Part shown: piece by piece, positions 52,619-62,028 of the stretch
How positions within the stretch are numbered: the stretch's first letter is position 1
Layout of the letters: each line of letters opens with the position of its first letter
Assembly (NCBI GenBank): GCA_905479835.1
Contig: CAJQNZ010000003.1
Span: 1-64,000 of the forward strand
Source of the DNA: an uncultured Flavobacteriaceae bacterium
GTDB taxonomy: Bacteria; Bacteroidota; Bacteroidia; Flavobacteriales; Flavobacteriaceae
Direction of reading: 5' to 3'
Length of the DNA stretch: 64,000 bases
Made by a program: the position numbers and the translations under genes
Notes under the pieces: generated by a model
What the model was told of the DNA's origin: nothing
Seen by the model: only the letters and a program-made list of their open reading frames with translations
The model's database searches: none

Positions 52619-53822
52619 CGCTTTCTTTTCTGTTTTCCTTATCAATACCTTCTTCTCCTTCTTTTTTAGGCCTTACTTTTCGAGTACCTTCATACATATC
52701 ATAGCGTACAAAACGACAATCCAAATCTCCATTTTTAAGTGGTATTCTCTTTGAAGTACGAAGACCAACATACTTCAACGCTTCTAAATCAGAAGTAATA
52801 AACCATACTCGTGAATCTGGATAACCATTTTTTAAGGTATCCCCTATTTTCTTATAAAATTCTTCCGTGTCAATATTCAGTCGCTCTCCATATGGAGGAT
52901 TGAATAAAATTGTTGTCGATCCAAATACTTCTTTTACTGAATTGAAAAAGTTCACATGATGCACACCTATAAAGTCTGAAAGATTGGCACTTTCAACATT
53001 TTCATTGGCTTTTCTTACTGCAGATGGAGCTTTGTCAAATCCCATTATTTTATGACTAGGACTTACAATTTTTTTCAATAATGAATCTTGTATGATGTAA
53101 TATAAATCTTCATCGTAATCATCCCATTTTTCAAACCCAAATTCTGGTCTATTAATATTAGCAGGAATTCTACAAGCAATCATCGTAGCTTCAATCAATA
53201 TGGTTCCAGAACCACACATAGGATCTATAAAATTACTTGATCCATTGTATCCTGATAATAAAACAAGTCCAGCAGCAAGCACTTCGTTGATTGGTGCAAT
53301 ATTGGTTGAAGTTCTATAGCCTCTTTTATGCAAAGAATCTCCAGATGAATCCAATGAAACCGTACAAATATCTTTCTGAATATGTATATGAATTTTAAGG
53401 TCTGGATGTTTTATATCTACATTAGGTCGTTTACTATATTTATGTCTAAAATAATCTGCAATTGCATCTTTGGACTTTAAAGAAATAAAATGCGAATTGG
53501 TTGTGAAAAATTTAGAATTCACAACAGAACCTATTGAAAATGTACTATCAACATTCATATAATCTTCCCAACGGATTTTCTGAAGCCCTTCATATAGGTC
53601 GTCTTCATCGTATACTCTGAAAGATTTAATCGGTTTCAATATTCGAATTGCTGTTCTTAAAGCAATATTAACCTTATACATAAAGCCTTTGTCACCAGAA
53701 AAAGAAACGCTTCTAACACCTTTCTTAACATCTTGTGCTCCAAGATTTTTTAATTCAGTTTCCAATACTTCTTCCAATCCAAACATGGTTGTGGCAACCA
53801 TCTTAAAGTTTTCGTTCATCAT
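52605..53822 (-). CDS. THUMP-domain class I SAM-dependent RNA methyltransferase (RlmL/Trm14-like)
   Basis: THUMP-like N-terminus, FIDPMCGSGTILIEATMIACRIPANINR, LFNPPYGERL. Confidence 0.92.
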   Translation of the reverse strand: MMNENFKMVATTMFGLEEVLETELKNLGAQDVKKGVRSVSFSGDKGFMYKVNIALRTAIRILKPIKSFRVYDEDDLYEGLQKIRWEDYMNVDSTFSIGSVVNSKFFTTNSHFISLKSKDAIADYFRHKYSKRPNVDIKHPDLKIHIHIQKDICTVSLDSSGDSLHKRGYRTSTNIAPINEVLAAGLVLLSGYNGSSNFIDPMCGSGTILIEATMIACRIPANINRPEFGFEKWDDYDEDLYYIIQDSLLKKIVSPSHKIMGFDKAPSAVRKANENVESANLSDFIGVHHVNFFNSVKEVFGSTTILFNPPYGERLNIDTEEFYKKIGDTLKNGYPDSRVWFITSDLEALKYVGLRTSKRIPLKNGDLDCRFVRYDMYEGTRKVRPKKEGEEGIDKENRKESENPS

Positions 53823-53856
53823 CTGTAATTTGTTGCAAAGGTAGTGGAAAAAGATG

Positions 53857-53864
53857 TACTTTTG
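53857..53864 (+). promoter_or_regulatory. -7 element TACTTTTG upstream of the methyltransferase gene
   Basis: Matches TAnnTTTG, 17 nt upstream of the ATG at 53882. Confidence 0.45.
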
Positions 53865-53881
53865 TTCTTGAAATAATAATT

Positions 53882-54616
53882 ATGAACACCTCAACGGATT
53901 GGTTTGCATCGTGGTTTGACACGAAATTCTACCATATTTTATATAAACACAGAGATCATAAAGAAGCACAGCTTTTTATGACCAATCTTGTTTCGTTTTT
54001 ACATCTTAAAAAAGGGAATAAAGTTTTGGATCTTGCATGTGGTAAAGGTCGTCATTCTCTTTTTTTAAATTCATTAGGTCTTGATGTTATTGGTGCTGAT
54101 TTATCAAAAAACAGTATTGATTATGCCAATCAATATAAAAATGATACGTTGGAATTCGTTCAGCATGATATGAGAGTTCCTATGAAAAAAAAATACGATG
54201 CAATTTTTAATTTATTTACAAGTTTTGGCTATTTTGAAAATGACGAAGAAGATATTCAAGTTTTAGAAAATATTAAAAACGGGTTAAAAGATGAAAATAG
54301 TGTGGCTGTCATTGATTTTTTAAATGTTGAATATGCAGTAAAAAATCTAGTAAAGAAAGAAACTATTGTAAAGGAACAGGCAACATTCAATATTGAAAAA
54401 TCTCTTTCAAAAGGTTATATTGTTAAAGAAATTGAAGTGGTTGTAGATCAGGAAAGTACTACATATTTTGAAAGGATAAAATATCTAGACCTGCCAAAAA
54501 TGGAATCTTACTTAGACAAAGTTGGATTAAAATTGAAGTATATTTTTGGAGATTATGACTTGAACGAATTTGACTTAAAAAATTCACCTAGATTAATTTT
54601 AATTGTTTCAAAATGA
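53882..54616 (+). CDS. Class I SAM-dependent methyltransferase
   Basis: VLDLACGKGRHSLFLNSLGLDVIGADLS (motif I), YDAIFNLFTSFGYF. Confidence 0.93.
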   Translation: MNTSTDWFASWFDTKFYHILYKHRDHKEAQLFMTNLVSFLHLKKGNKVLDLACGKGRHSLFLNSLGLDVIGADLSKNSIDYANQYKNDTLEFVQHDMRVPMKKKYDAIFNLFTSFGYFENDEEDIQVLENIKNGLKDENSVAVIDFLNVEYAVKNLVKKETIVKEQATFNIEKSLSKGYIVKEIEVVVDQESTTYFERIKYLDLPKMESYLDKVGLKLKYIFGDYDLNEFDLKNSPRLILIVSK

Positions 54617-55278
54617 ATTTATTAGTGTTGTTTTTATCAGTAATTTTTGGAGTTGGGATTGTATATCTCTTGAAGCCTAAACCAAGATTTACACAAGTAC
54701 TACTTTCTTTTAGTGGTGCTTATTTACTAGCCATTACAATTACTCATTTATTACCTGAGGTATTTTATTCAGGAAATAAAAATATGGGTATTTTCATTAT
54801 TTTGGGACTATTGATTCAATTGATTATGGATTATTTTTCAAAAGGTGCAGAACATGGACACATTCATCATCATGGAACTAATTTTCCTGTTATTTTATTT
54901 GTGAGCTTGTTTTTACATGCATTTATGGAAGGAATTCCATTGGCCAATGATGAGCATCAAGAATTGCTATGGGCGATTGTAGTTCACAAAATTCCTATTA
55001 CCATTGTCCTTGGAAGTTTTTTGGTACACTCTAAAGCGTCCTTTGTTAAATGTATTTCCTTGTTGTTTTTATTTGCATTAATGTCACCCTTAGGAAGTGT
55101 TATAGGAGCAAATACAGATTTCATCATCAATTATCAAACTGAAATTACAGCCATCATTATTGGAATATTTTTACATATTTCTACAATTATCATTTTTGAA
55201 AGTAGTGAAAATCACAAATTTAATATCGCAAAGTTTGTTGCTATTGTTTTGGGATTTGGAGTAGCGATGATTTTTTAA
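54613..55278 (+). CDS. ZIP family metal transporter
   Basis: ITHLLPEVFY, FLHAFMEGIPLAND, AIVVHKIPITIVLG TM motifs. Confidence 0.92.
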   Translation: MNLLVLFLSVIFGVGIVYLLKPKPRFTQVLLSFSGAYLLAITITHLLPEVFYSGNKNMGIFIILGLLIQLIMDYFSKGAEHGHIHHHGTNFPVILFVSLFLHAFMEGIPLANDEHQELLWAIVVHKIPITIVLGSFLVHSKASFVKCISLLFLFALMSPLGSVIGANTDFIINYQTEITAIIIGIFLHISTIIIFESSENHKFNIAKFVAIVLGFGVAMIF

Positions 55279-55316
55279 TTTGCAACATCACTGATGAACT
55301 GGATACGCATCAATCT
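55272..55316 (-). pseudogene. Duplicate of the recQ 3' terminus (encodes RLMRIQFISDVAN-stop)
   Basis: 44/45 nt identical to 56276-56320, same orientation, no upstream recQ ORF; flanks the 55484-56182 gene. Confidence 0.88.
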
Positions 55317-55400
55317 TTATTCATTATCAACAACGTCTATTTAGTTGGCTTTGGATTGGTATTGATGATATAGATTTACTTACAACTTATTTATTATATA

Positions 55401-55426
55401 ATAAATACCAAATATTTGGTTTTTAT
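55401..55426. promoter_or_regulatory. Palindromic site ATAAATACCAAATATTTGGTTTTTAT
   Basis: 12-bp perfect CCAAATATTTGG core with near-palindromic flanks, just upstream of a TATATTTG -7 element. Confidence 0.45.
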
Positions 55427-55443
55427 TATATTTAAAAATAACC

Positions 55444-55451
55444 TATATTTG
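55444..55451 (+). promoter_or_regulatory. -7 element TATATTTG
   Basis: Matches TAnnTTTG, 32 nt upstream of the ATG at 55484. Confidence 0.5.
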
Positions 55452-55483
55452 ATTTATTATAAAATTTTAACCAAAAAAAAATT

Positions 55484-56182
55484 ATGAAATCTTTATCACT
55501 ATTATTAACTTTATTTATTACAATTAGCTTATCTGCCAATAACTTAACTTTTGAATCTGAAGAAAATATTCTCCTTGTTGGAAAAAAACGAATTGATTTT
55601 GGTTGCTCAGTTACTGATGCTGACATTTTTGTAAATGGAAAATTACTTGGAAAAGGTAATATGGAAATAACCGTTCCATCAAAAGGATGCCTTACTGTTG
55701 TTGTTCAGAAAGTTGGGTATTTAACTGAAAGAATAGAATTCTGTAATAAAAAAGGAATGCCAAATCCTCCAAAATCATTTTATGTTGAAATGCGTAGAGA
55801 TGATTCATATGATGCTTCGATTCAGACTGATATTGCCAACGTAGACATAGAATTAAAAACTACAATGGAAAAAGACAAAGCATGGAAATTGATCAACCAA
55901 ATTGTATTATCATATATTGATGTTATTGAAATGACTGATAAAGAAACGGGGTATTTAAGAACATCGTGGTCTTTAAAATCTTTTTTACAAAATACTATTA
56001 GAACAAGAATCATCATTAAAGAGTCTTCAAGTGAACCATTAGTTTTTAAAGTAAAACTTGTAAGTGAAGCATCTTCAATGGCTATGACAAGTGTTAAAAG
56101 TGATGAATTATATAAAGAATGGGATCGTGTATTAAGAAGTTATTCTAATGTGATTTCTGAATTTCAGGCTAGAATGAAATAA
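55484..56182 (+). CDS. Secreted PEGA-like domain protein of unknown function
   Basis: Signal peptide; VTDADIFVNGKLLGKGNMEITVPSKGCLTVVVQKVGYLTERIEF is PEGA-like; C-terminal alpha/beta region unassigned. Confidence 0.65.
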   Translation: MKSLSLLLTLFITISLSANNLTFESEENILLVGKKRIDFGCSVTDADIFVNGKLLGKGNMEITVPSKGCLTVVVQKVGYLTERIEFCNKKGMPNPPKSFYVEMRRDDSYDASIQTDIANVDIELKTTMEKDKAWKLINQIVLSYIDVIEMTDKETGYLRTSWSLKSFLQNTIRTRIIIKESSSEPLVFKVKLVSEASSMAMTSVKSDELYKEWDRVLRSYSNVISEFQARMK

Positions 56183-56200
56183 TATTAATTTTTTTATTGC

Positions 56201-56236
56201 AAAAAAACCAGAGAATTCAAATTCTCTGGTTTTTTT
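56201..56236. terminator. Bidirectional rho-independent terminator
   Basis: AAAAAAACCAGAGAAT-TCAA-ATTCTCTGGTTTTTTT, 16-bp stem between convergent genes. Confidence 0.9.
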
Positions 56237-56278
56237 AATTAATTGAAAAATGTCAATTTATTTGAGGATGTCTCATTT

Positions 56279-58471
56279 TTAATTTGCAACATCACTGATG
56301 AACTTGATACGCATCAATCTCAATTCGTCGTCATCATAATCACCATCAAACTCAGTTAAAGCAGCTTCTATTCCATCTGTCTCTGCCTCCATGAAGTAAT
56401 CATAGATTTCTTCTTGTTGCTCTTCGTCTAGTACTTCATCAAGATGATAATCAATATTTAATTTGGTACCCATAAAAACAATACGTTGCATCTCTATAAT
56501 TAATTCATTGAATTCCAACCCTTTTGATTTCGCAATTTCTTCCAGTCGTATTTTTTTATCCGTATTCTGTATAATTGATAATTTTAATGATGAATTAACA
56601 CCTGTACTTTTTACAACAAGATCTTCTGGCCTTAGAATATCATTTTCTTCAACATAGTTGGCTATTAAAACAAGAAAGTCTTTACCGAATTTTTTAGCCT
56701 TTCCTTCACCTACTCCATAAACATTGGAAAGTTCTTCCATAGAGATAGGATATTTCAAAGTCATATCGTCTAATGAAGGATCTTGAAATACAGCAAATGG
56801 TGGCACTCCTTGACGTACAGCCACACTTTTACGTAATTCTTTCAACATTTTCATCAACTTCTCGTCAGTACTTACAGCAGCACCTTTGGCATTAGAAATA
56901 ATACCTTCATCACTTTCAGTGCTATATGTATGATCTTCAGACATCATAAAAGATACCGGTGAATCAATAAAATCATTTCCTTTTTGAGTTAATTTAACGA
57001 CACCATATTCTTCTATTTCTTTTCGTATTAAATTGGCAACCAATACTTGGCGTAAAAGCGCCATCCAGTATAATGCTGGTTTATCTTTCCCTTTTCCAAA
57101 GAAAGGTTGCTCTGTCGTTTTATGAGATTGCAACATCGCATTGCTATTTCCAAAAATTGTATTCACTACTTCTTTAGGCTTGTATTTTTCTTTAGTCAAT
57201 AAAATAGTCTCCAACATCAATTTGACATCGTTTTTGGCTTCCATTTTCTTTTTTGGATTCCTTACGTTATCATCCATATCGGCACCTAAGCCATTTACTT
57301 CATCAAAATCTTCTCCGAAATAATGCAATAAATATTTTCTACGACTCATAGAAGTTTCTGCATAACCTACAACTTCCTGCAAAAGAGCATGACCTACTTC
57401 CTGTTCTGCAACAGGTTTTCCAGACATGAATTTTTCAAGTTTCTCAATATCTTTATATGCATAATACGCAAGACAATATCCTTCACCATCATCTCTTCCT
57501 GCTCTTCCTGTTTCTTGATAATAACTCTCAAGGCTTTTTGGGATATCATGATGTATCACAAATCGAACATCAGGTTTATCAATTCCCATTCCAAATGCTA
57601 TAGTTGCAACTACCACATCTGCATCTTCCATTAAAAACATGTCTTGATGTTTTGCTCTAGTTTTCGCATCCAGTCCTGCATGATATGGCACTGCTTTGAT
57701 ATTGTTCACTTGAAGCACTTGAGCTACTTCTTCTACTTTCTTTCGGCTCAAGCAATAAATAACACCAGACTTTCCGTCGTATTTTTTTACAAATCGTATA
57801 ATATCTTTATTAACATCCGTTGTTTTAGGTCTGACATCATAAAATAAATTAGGGCGATTAAAAGACGCTTTAAATGTTGTAGCATCAGACATTCCAAGAG
57901 TTTTAAGAATATCTTCTTGTACTTTAGGTGTTGCTGTTGCAGTAAGACCTATAATAGGCAAGTCACCTATTTTATTAATAATAGTACGTAAATTTCTATA
58001 TTCAGGACGGAAATCATGTCCCCATTCTGAGATACAATGTGCTTCATCTATTGCGACAAAAGAAATTTTTTGTGCTTTTAAAAAATTCACATACTCTTCT
58101 TTAGTCAATGATTCTGGTGCAACATATAATAATTTAGTAACACCTGATTCAATATCTGCCTTTACCGCTGCTACTTCTCCTTTATTTAAAGAAGAATTTA
58201 ATACATGAGCAATTCCAATTTCAGAAGAAATCCCGCGAATAGCATCCACCTGATTTTTCATTAATGCAATCAATGGAGAAACAATAATAGCTGTTCCTTC
58301 TTGCATTAAAGCTGGCAACTGATAACATATTGATTTACCTCCTCCTGTAGGCATAATGGCAAATGTATTATCACCTGCCAAAAGGCTCTTTATTACTTGC
58401 TCCTGAAGCCCTTTAAATTGTGTGAATCCAAAATATTTTTTTAGTGCTCCATGTAAATCGATTTCCTTCAC
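56279..58471 (-). CDS. recQ: ATP-dependent DNA helicase RecQ
   Basis: MPTGGGKSICYQLPAL, AIDEAHCISEWGHDFRPEYR, QETGRAGRDDGEGYC, HRDC domain. Confidence 0.97.
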   Translation of the reverse strand: MKEIDLHGALKKYFGFTQFKGLQEQVIKSLLAGDNTFAIMPTGGGKSICYQLPALMQEGTAIIVSPLIALMKNQVDAIRGISSEIGIAHVLNSSLNKGEVAAVKADIESGVTKLLYVAPESLTKEEYVNFLKAQKISFVAIDEAHCISEWGHDFRPEYRNLRTIINKIGDLPIIGLTATATPKVQEDILKTLGMSDATTFKASFNRPNLFYDVRPKTTDVNKDIIRFVKKYDGKSGVIYCLSRKKVEEVAQVLQVNNIKAVPYHAGLDAKTRAKHQDMFLMEDADVVVATIAFGMGIDKPDVRFVIHHDIPKSLESYYQETGRAGRDDGEGYCLAYYAYKDIEKLEKFMSGKPVAEQEVGHALLQEVVGYAETSMSRRKYLLHYFGEDFDEVNGLGADMDDNVRNPKKKMEAKNDVKLMLETILLTKEKYKPKEVVNTIFGNSNAMLQSHKTTEQPFFGKGKDKPALYWMALLRQVLVANLIRKEIEEYGVVKLTQKGNDFIDSPVSFMMSEDHTYSTESDEGIISNAKGAAVSTDEKLMKMLKELRKSVAVRQGVPPFAVFQDPSLDDMTLKYPISMEELSNVYGVGEGKAKKFGKDFLVLIANYVEENDILRPEDLVVKSTGVNSSLKLSIIQNTDKKIRLEEIAKSKGLEFNELIIEMQRIVFMGTKLNIDYHLDEVLDEEQQEEIYDYFMEAETDGIEAALTEFDGDYDDDELRLMRIKFISDVAN

Positions 58472-58499
58472 TATCTTATGATTTTATCCTAATTTTAAA

Positions 58500-58507
58500 T
58501 ACATTTG
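58500..58507 (+). promoter_or_regulatory. -7 element TACATTTG upstream of kdsD
   Basis: Matches TAnnTTTG in the recQ-kdsD divergent intergenic region. Confidence 0.5.
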
Positions 58508-58550
58508 CAACTAAAGATATAATTTTTTTTTCAATCCAAAAAATCAATTT

Positions 58551-59516
58551 TTGAAATCAGAAAATAGTATTATCGAAATTGCGAAACATACGATCATCAC
58601 CGAAAGTGATGCAATAGCGAATTTAATCAATTATGTTGGTGAATCCTTTGAAAATTCAGTTAAACTTATTCACAATTCCAATGGAAGATTAATCATAACT
58701 GGAATTGGCAAAAGCGCTATTGTAGCCAATAAAATTGTAGCGACTTTAAATTCTACAGGGACTCCTTCCATTTTTATGCATGCAGCAGACGCCATACATG
58801 GAGATTTAGGTATTGTTCAAAAAGACGATGTAATCATATGCATTTCCAATAGTGGAAACACTCCAGAAATAAAAGTATTGGTTCCTTTGATAAAAAATTA
58901 CGGAAATAAAATTATTGCAATTACTGGAAATGTTGATTCATTCCTTGGGCAAGAAGCAGATCATGTGTTGAGTTCTTATATAGAAAAAGAAGCATGTCCC
59001 AATAATCTTGCACCGACTTCTAGTACAACTGCTCAAATGGTTATAGGTGATGCACTAGCTGTATGTTTACTTAGTCTTAATGATTTTTCAAGTAAAGACT
59101 TTGCAAAATATCATCCTGGAGGAGCATTAGGTAAAAAATTATATTTACGTGCTAGTGATTTAATTGCTAAGAATGAAAAACCACAAGTAAATTCTACATC
59201 ATCTGTTAAGGATGTAATTGTTGAAATTTCTCAAAAAAGATTGGGCGCAACAGCAGTATTAGAAAATGATAAAATTGTTGGGGTTATCACAGATGGAGAT
59301 ATTCGTAGGATGTTGAAAGACTCCAATGATTTCTCAAATTTGATTGCAAGTGACATTATGAGTTCAGATCCAAAAAGTATCACAACTGATGCAATGGCTG
59401 TTGATGTATTGGAAATTATGGAATCTCATAATATTTCTCAGATTCTTGTTACAGAAAATGACAACTATGCAGGAGTTGTTCACCTACACGATTTAATTAA
59501 AGAAGGAATTTTTTAA
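58551..59516 (+). CDS. kdsD: KpsF/GutQ-type D-arabinose 5-phosphate isomerase (SIS + CBS domains, TTG start)
   Basis: GRLIITGIGKSAIVANKIVATLNSTGTPSIFMHAADAIHGDLG, ISNSGNTPEIK, two CBS domains. Confidence 0.95.
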   Translation: MKSENSIIEIAKHTIITESDAIANLINYVGESFENSVKLIHNSNGRLIITGIGKSAIVANKIVATLNSTGTPSIFMHAADAIHGDLGIVQKDDVIICISNSGNTPEIKVLVPLIKNYGNKIIAITGNVDSFLGQEADHVLSSYIEKEACPNNLAPTSSTTAQMVIGDALAVCLLSLNDFSSKDFAKYHPGGALGKKLYLRASDLIAKNEKPQVNSTSSVKDVIVEISQKRLGATAVLENDKIVGVITDGDIRRMLKDSNDFSNLIASDIMSSDPKSITTDAMAVDVLEIMESHNISQILVTENDNYAGVVHLHDLIKEGIF

Positions 59517-60314
59517 ATGGTAAAAAATGAAATGTCTTTTCTCAACCATCTAGAAGAATTAAGATGGCACTTAGTGAGATCATTTCTTGCAATATGTATT
59601 GTCGCTGTTTTTATATTTGCTTTCAGTACATTTATTTACGAAAATTTTTTATTTGCACATTTAAAGGGAGACTTTCCAACCTATCAATGGTTGTGTAATC
59701 TTGCAAATTCATTTGGGTTTGAAAGTGATTTTTGCACAGTTTCATTAATGAACAAAATGCAAAGCCTTGCTCCTACAGGTCAGATCATGAACTTGATATG
59801 GACTGCTTTCATTCTCGGAGTAATAATCGCTTTTCCTTATATTCTATGGGAAATGTGGAGGTTTATAAGTCCAGGACTTCATAAGCAAGAACGCAAGAAA
59901 TCTAAAGCTTTTATTTTTTACGCATCTTTTTTATTTTTTATAGGAGTGTTGTTTAGTTATTATGTAATCGCTCCATTATCTGTTTACTTTTTTTACAATT
60001 TTGAAATTACAACTATGATTGAAAATAAATTTGACTTTAAATCACATGTCAACCTTATTACAAGTACAATACTTGGCGTTTCTTTAATGTTTGAATTACC
60101 AGTTATTATTTATTTTTTAACAAAAATGGGCTTGGTAACTCCAACTTTTTTAAAGAAGTATCGAAAAATCGCGTTGGTATTAGTCCTTACATTATCTGCA
60201 GTAATTACGCCTCCAGATATCGCAAGTCAAATAATTGTGACAATTCCTATCATGTTTTTATATGAAATAAGTATTTTTATATCAAAAAGTGTCCTAAAAA
60301 ATCAAACCAAATAA
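59517..60314 (+). CDS. tatC: Sec-independent protein translocase TatC
   Basis: MSFLNHLEELRWHLVRSF, FPYILWEMWRFISPGLHKQERK, LSAVITPPDIASQ. Confidence 0.97.
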   Translation: MVKNEMSFLNHLEELRWHLVRSFLAICIVAVFIFAFSTFIYENFLFAHLKGDFPTYQWLCNLANSFGFESDFCTVSLMNKMQSLAPTGQIMNLIWTAFILGVIIAFPYILWEMWRFISPGLHKQERKKSKAFIFYASFLFFIGVLFSYYVIAPLSVYFFYNFEITTMIENKFDFKSHVNLITSTILGVSLMFELPVIIYFLTKMGLVTPTFLKKYRKIALVLVLTLSAVITPPDIASQIIVTIPIMFLYEISIFISKSVLKNQTK

Positions 60315-60658
60315 TGTCAAATCAAGTTACAGAATTTAACGAATATCGCGAAAAGATGAACGACAACATCTTGAAGGATAATAATAAAATAATTAAACGT
60401 ATTTTTAATCTTGACACCAATGCATTTGCCGAAGGTCATCTTGACGTGAAAACCAAAGAATTGTTGGGTTTAGTTGCTTCAACTGTTTTACGTTGTGATG
60501 ATTGTATCAAGTACCATTTGGGAAAATGTCATGAAATCGGATTGACTAAAGAACAAGTTATTGAATCTCTATCGATTGCAACGCTCGTAGGCGGAACTAT
60601 TGTAATTCCTCACTTAAGAAGAGCCTATGAATATTGGGATGAATTAGAAAAAAACTAA
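60314..60658 (+). CDS. Carboxymuconolactone decarboxylase / AhpD-like family protein
   Basis: LGLVASTVLRCDDCIKYHLGKCHEIGLTKEQVIE CxxC motif. Confidence 0.93.
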   Translation: MSNQVTEFNEYREKMNDNILKDNNKIIKRIFNLDTNAFAEGHLDVKTKELLGLVASTVLRCDDCIKYHLGKCHEIGLTKEQVIESLSIATLVGGTIVIPHLRRAYEYWDELEKN

Positions 60659-60661
60659 ACG

Positions 60662-61396
60662 ATGATTTTAAGAGCAGATAATATTCAGAAAAAATATGGA
60701 AGCCGCACGGTTGTAAAAGGAATTTCATTGCAAGTTGAACAGGGTGAAATTGTAGGTCTTCTTGGTCCCAATGGCGCAGGAAAAACAACTTCTTTCTATA
60801 TGATTGTTGGGATGATCCAGCCCAATGATGGTCGGATATTTTTGGATGATAAGGAAATTACTACCGATGCAATGTATAAACGTGCGCAGAAAGGAATTGG
60901 TTATCTAGCTCAAGAAGCTTCAGTTTTTAGAAAATTATCAGTTGAAGATAATATTTTATCTGTTCTTCAATTTACGGATCTTTCCAAAAAAGAACAGCAT
61001 GAAAAAATGGAATCTCTTATAGAAGAATTCAGTTTAGGTCACGTAAGAAAAAATCGTGGTGATTTACTTTCTGGAGGAGAACGTAGGCGTACAGAAATTG
61101 CGCGTTGTCTTGCTTCTGATCCTAAGTTTATTCTTCTTGACGAACCCTTTGCTGGTGTTGATCCTATTGCTGTTGAAGATATTCAGAGTATTGTTGCCCA
61201 ACTTAAAAACAGGAATATTGGAATTCTTATTACCGATCATGATGTGCAAGCAACACTTGCGATTACGGATAAAACCTATTTAATGTTTGAAGGTGGAATT
61301 TTAAAGGAAGGAACTCCTGAAGAATTGGCGCAGGATGAGACGGTACGTAGAGTTTATCTTGGTAAAGATTTTGAACTAAAAAAGAAGAAATTTTAA
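60662..61396 (+). CDS. lptB: LPS export ABC transporter ATP-binding protein
   Basis: [73 protein letters not shown]. Confidence 0.97.
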   Translation: MILRADNIQKKYGSRTVVKGISLQVEQGEIVGLLGPNGAGKTTSFYMIVGMIQPNDGRIFLDDKEITTDAMYKRAQKGIGYLAQEASVFRKLSVEDNILSVLQFTDLSKKEQHEKMESLIEEFSLGHVRKNRGDLLSGGERRRTEIARCLASDPKFILLDEPFAGVDPIAVEDIQSIVAQLKNRNIGILITDHDVQATLAITDKTYLMFEGGILKEGTPEELAQDETVRRVYLGKDFELKKKKF

Positions 61397-61936
61397 TTAT
61401 TTCCTCCAAAGTGCTTGAATATATTCATGAGTAGTAAGATATTCTTCTTTTAATTCTTTTAAATATTTCAACACTTTTTCTCTTGATTCATATTCAGGTC
61501 GCAAACAATCTTCAATTTCTGAATCAAATACTGTTAACACTAAATACCAATTTCCTATTCTAGAAAAGTGAATATCTTCTAAAAGAGGACTGTTTCCTTT
61601 TGACTCTAATTCTGCATCAATTATTATCGGAATTAAATTAACTGTCTTGGTAGGAATTTCACTTTCATAAAAAGACAGAAAATATTCTTTTCCATCAATA
61701 AAAAAAGGAACATTCCACTCAACATCCTTATGCTTTAAGTCATACTTCATATTGATAAAGTTATAAAACTCATCAGCATCTTTGGGATCCTTAAAAATAA
61801 AAGAATGAAATCTTGGAAGATCTCGCTTAAATTTCTTGGCAAGCATTACTTTATTATCCTTAATAGTAGGAGCAATTCTAAGTGGAATACAAGAAGTAAG
61901 CAATAATAAAGTCAATAGAATTAAAATCTTCTTCAT
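61397..61936 (-). CDS. Lipoprotein of unknown function
   Basis: LLTSCIPLRIAPTIKDNKVMLAKKFKRDLPRFHSFIFKDPKDADEFYNF; lipobox. Confidence 0.65.
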   Translation of the reverse strand: MKKILILLTLLLLTSCIPLRIAPTIKDNKVMLAKKFKRDLPRFHSFIFKDPKDADEFYNFINMKYDLKHKDVEWNVPFFIDGKEYFLSFYESEIPTKTVNLIPIIIDAELESKGNSPLLEDIHFSRIGNWYLVLTVFDSEIEDCLRPEYESREKVLKYLKELKEEYLTTHEYIQALWRK

Positions 61937-62028
61937 AGATATATGAGTTTGATAAATAACATCAATATTTATACCAATAGAAGTAATTTTATGGAAATTA
62001 AATTCATCATATTGATAAAGAAAAAGTA

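Noticed and set aside
51923-52669. Alternative-frame ORFs 51923-52129 and 52376-52669 inside and after the R/S/T-rich gene
   Set aside because: Out-of-frame readings of a low-complexity purine-rich tail; no independent start context. Overlapping-gene status is possible but unsupported.
55272-56320. Transposon/IS interpretation of the PEGA-gene segment
   Set aside because: No transposase, no terminal inverted repeats, and a 45-bp duplication is longer than usual target-site duplications; kept only as a duplication-bounded insertion of unknown mechanism.
56463-57847. Plus-strand ORFs antisense to recQ (up to 81 aa)
   Set aside because: RecQ is intact and conserved across the region; the ORFs are shadow frames.
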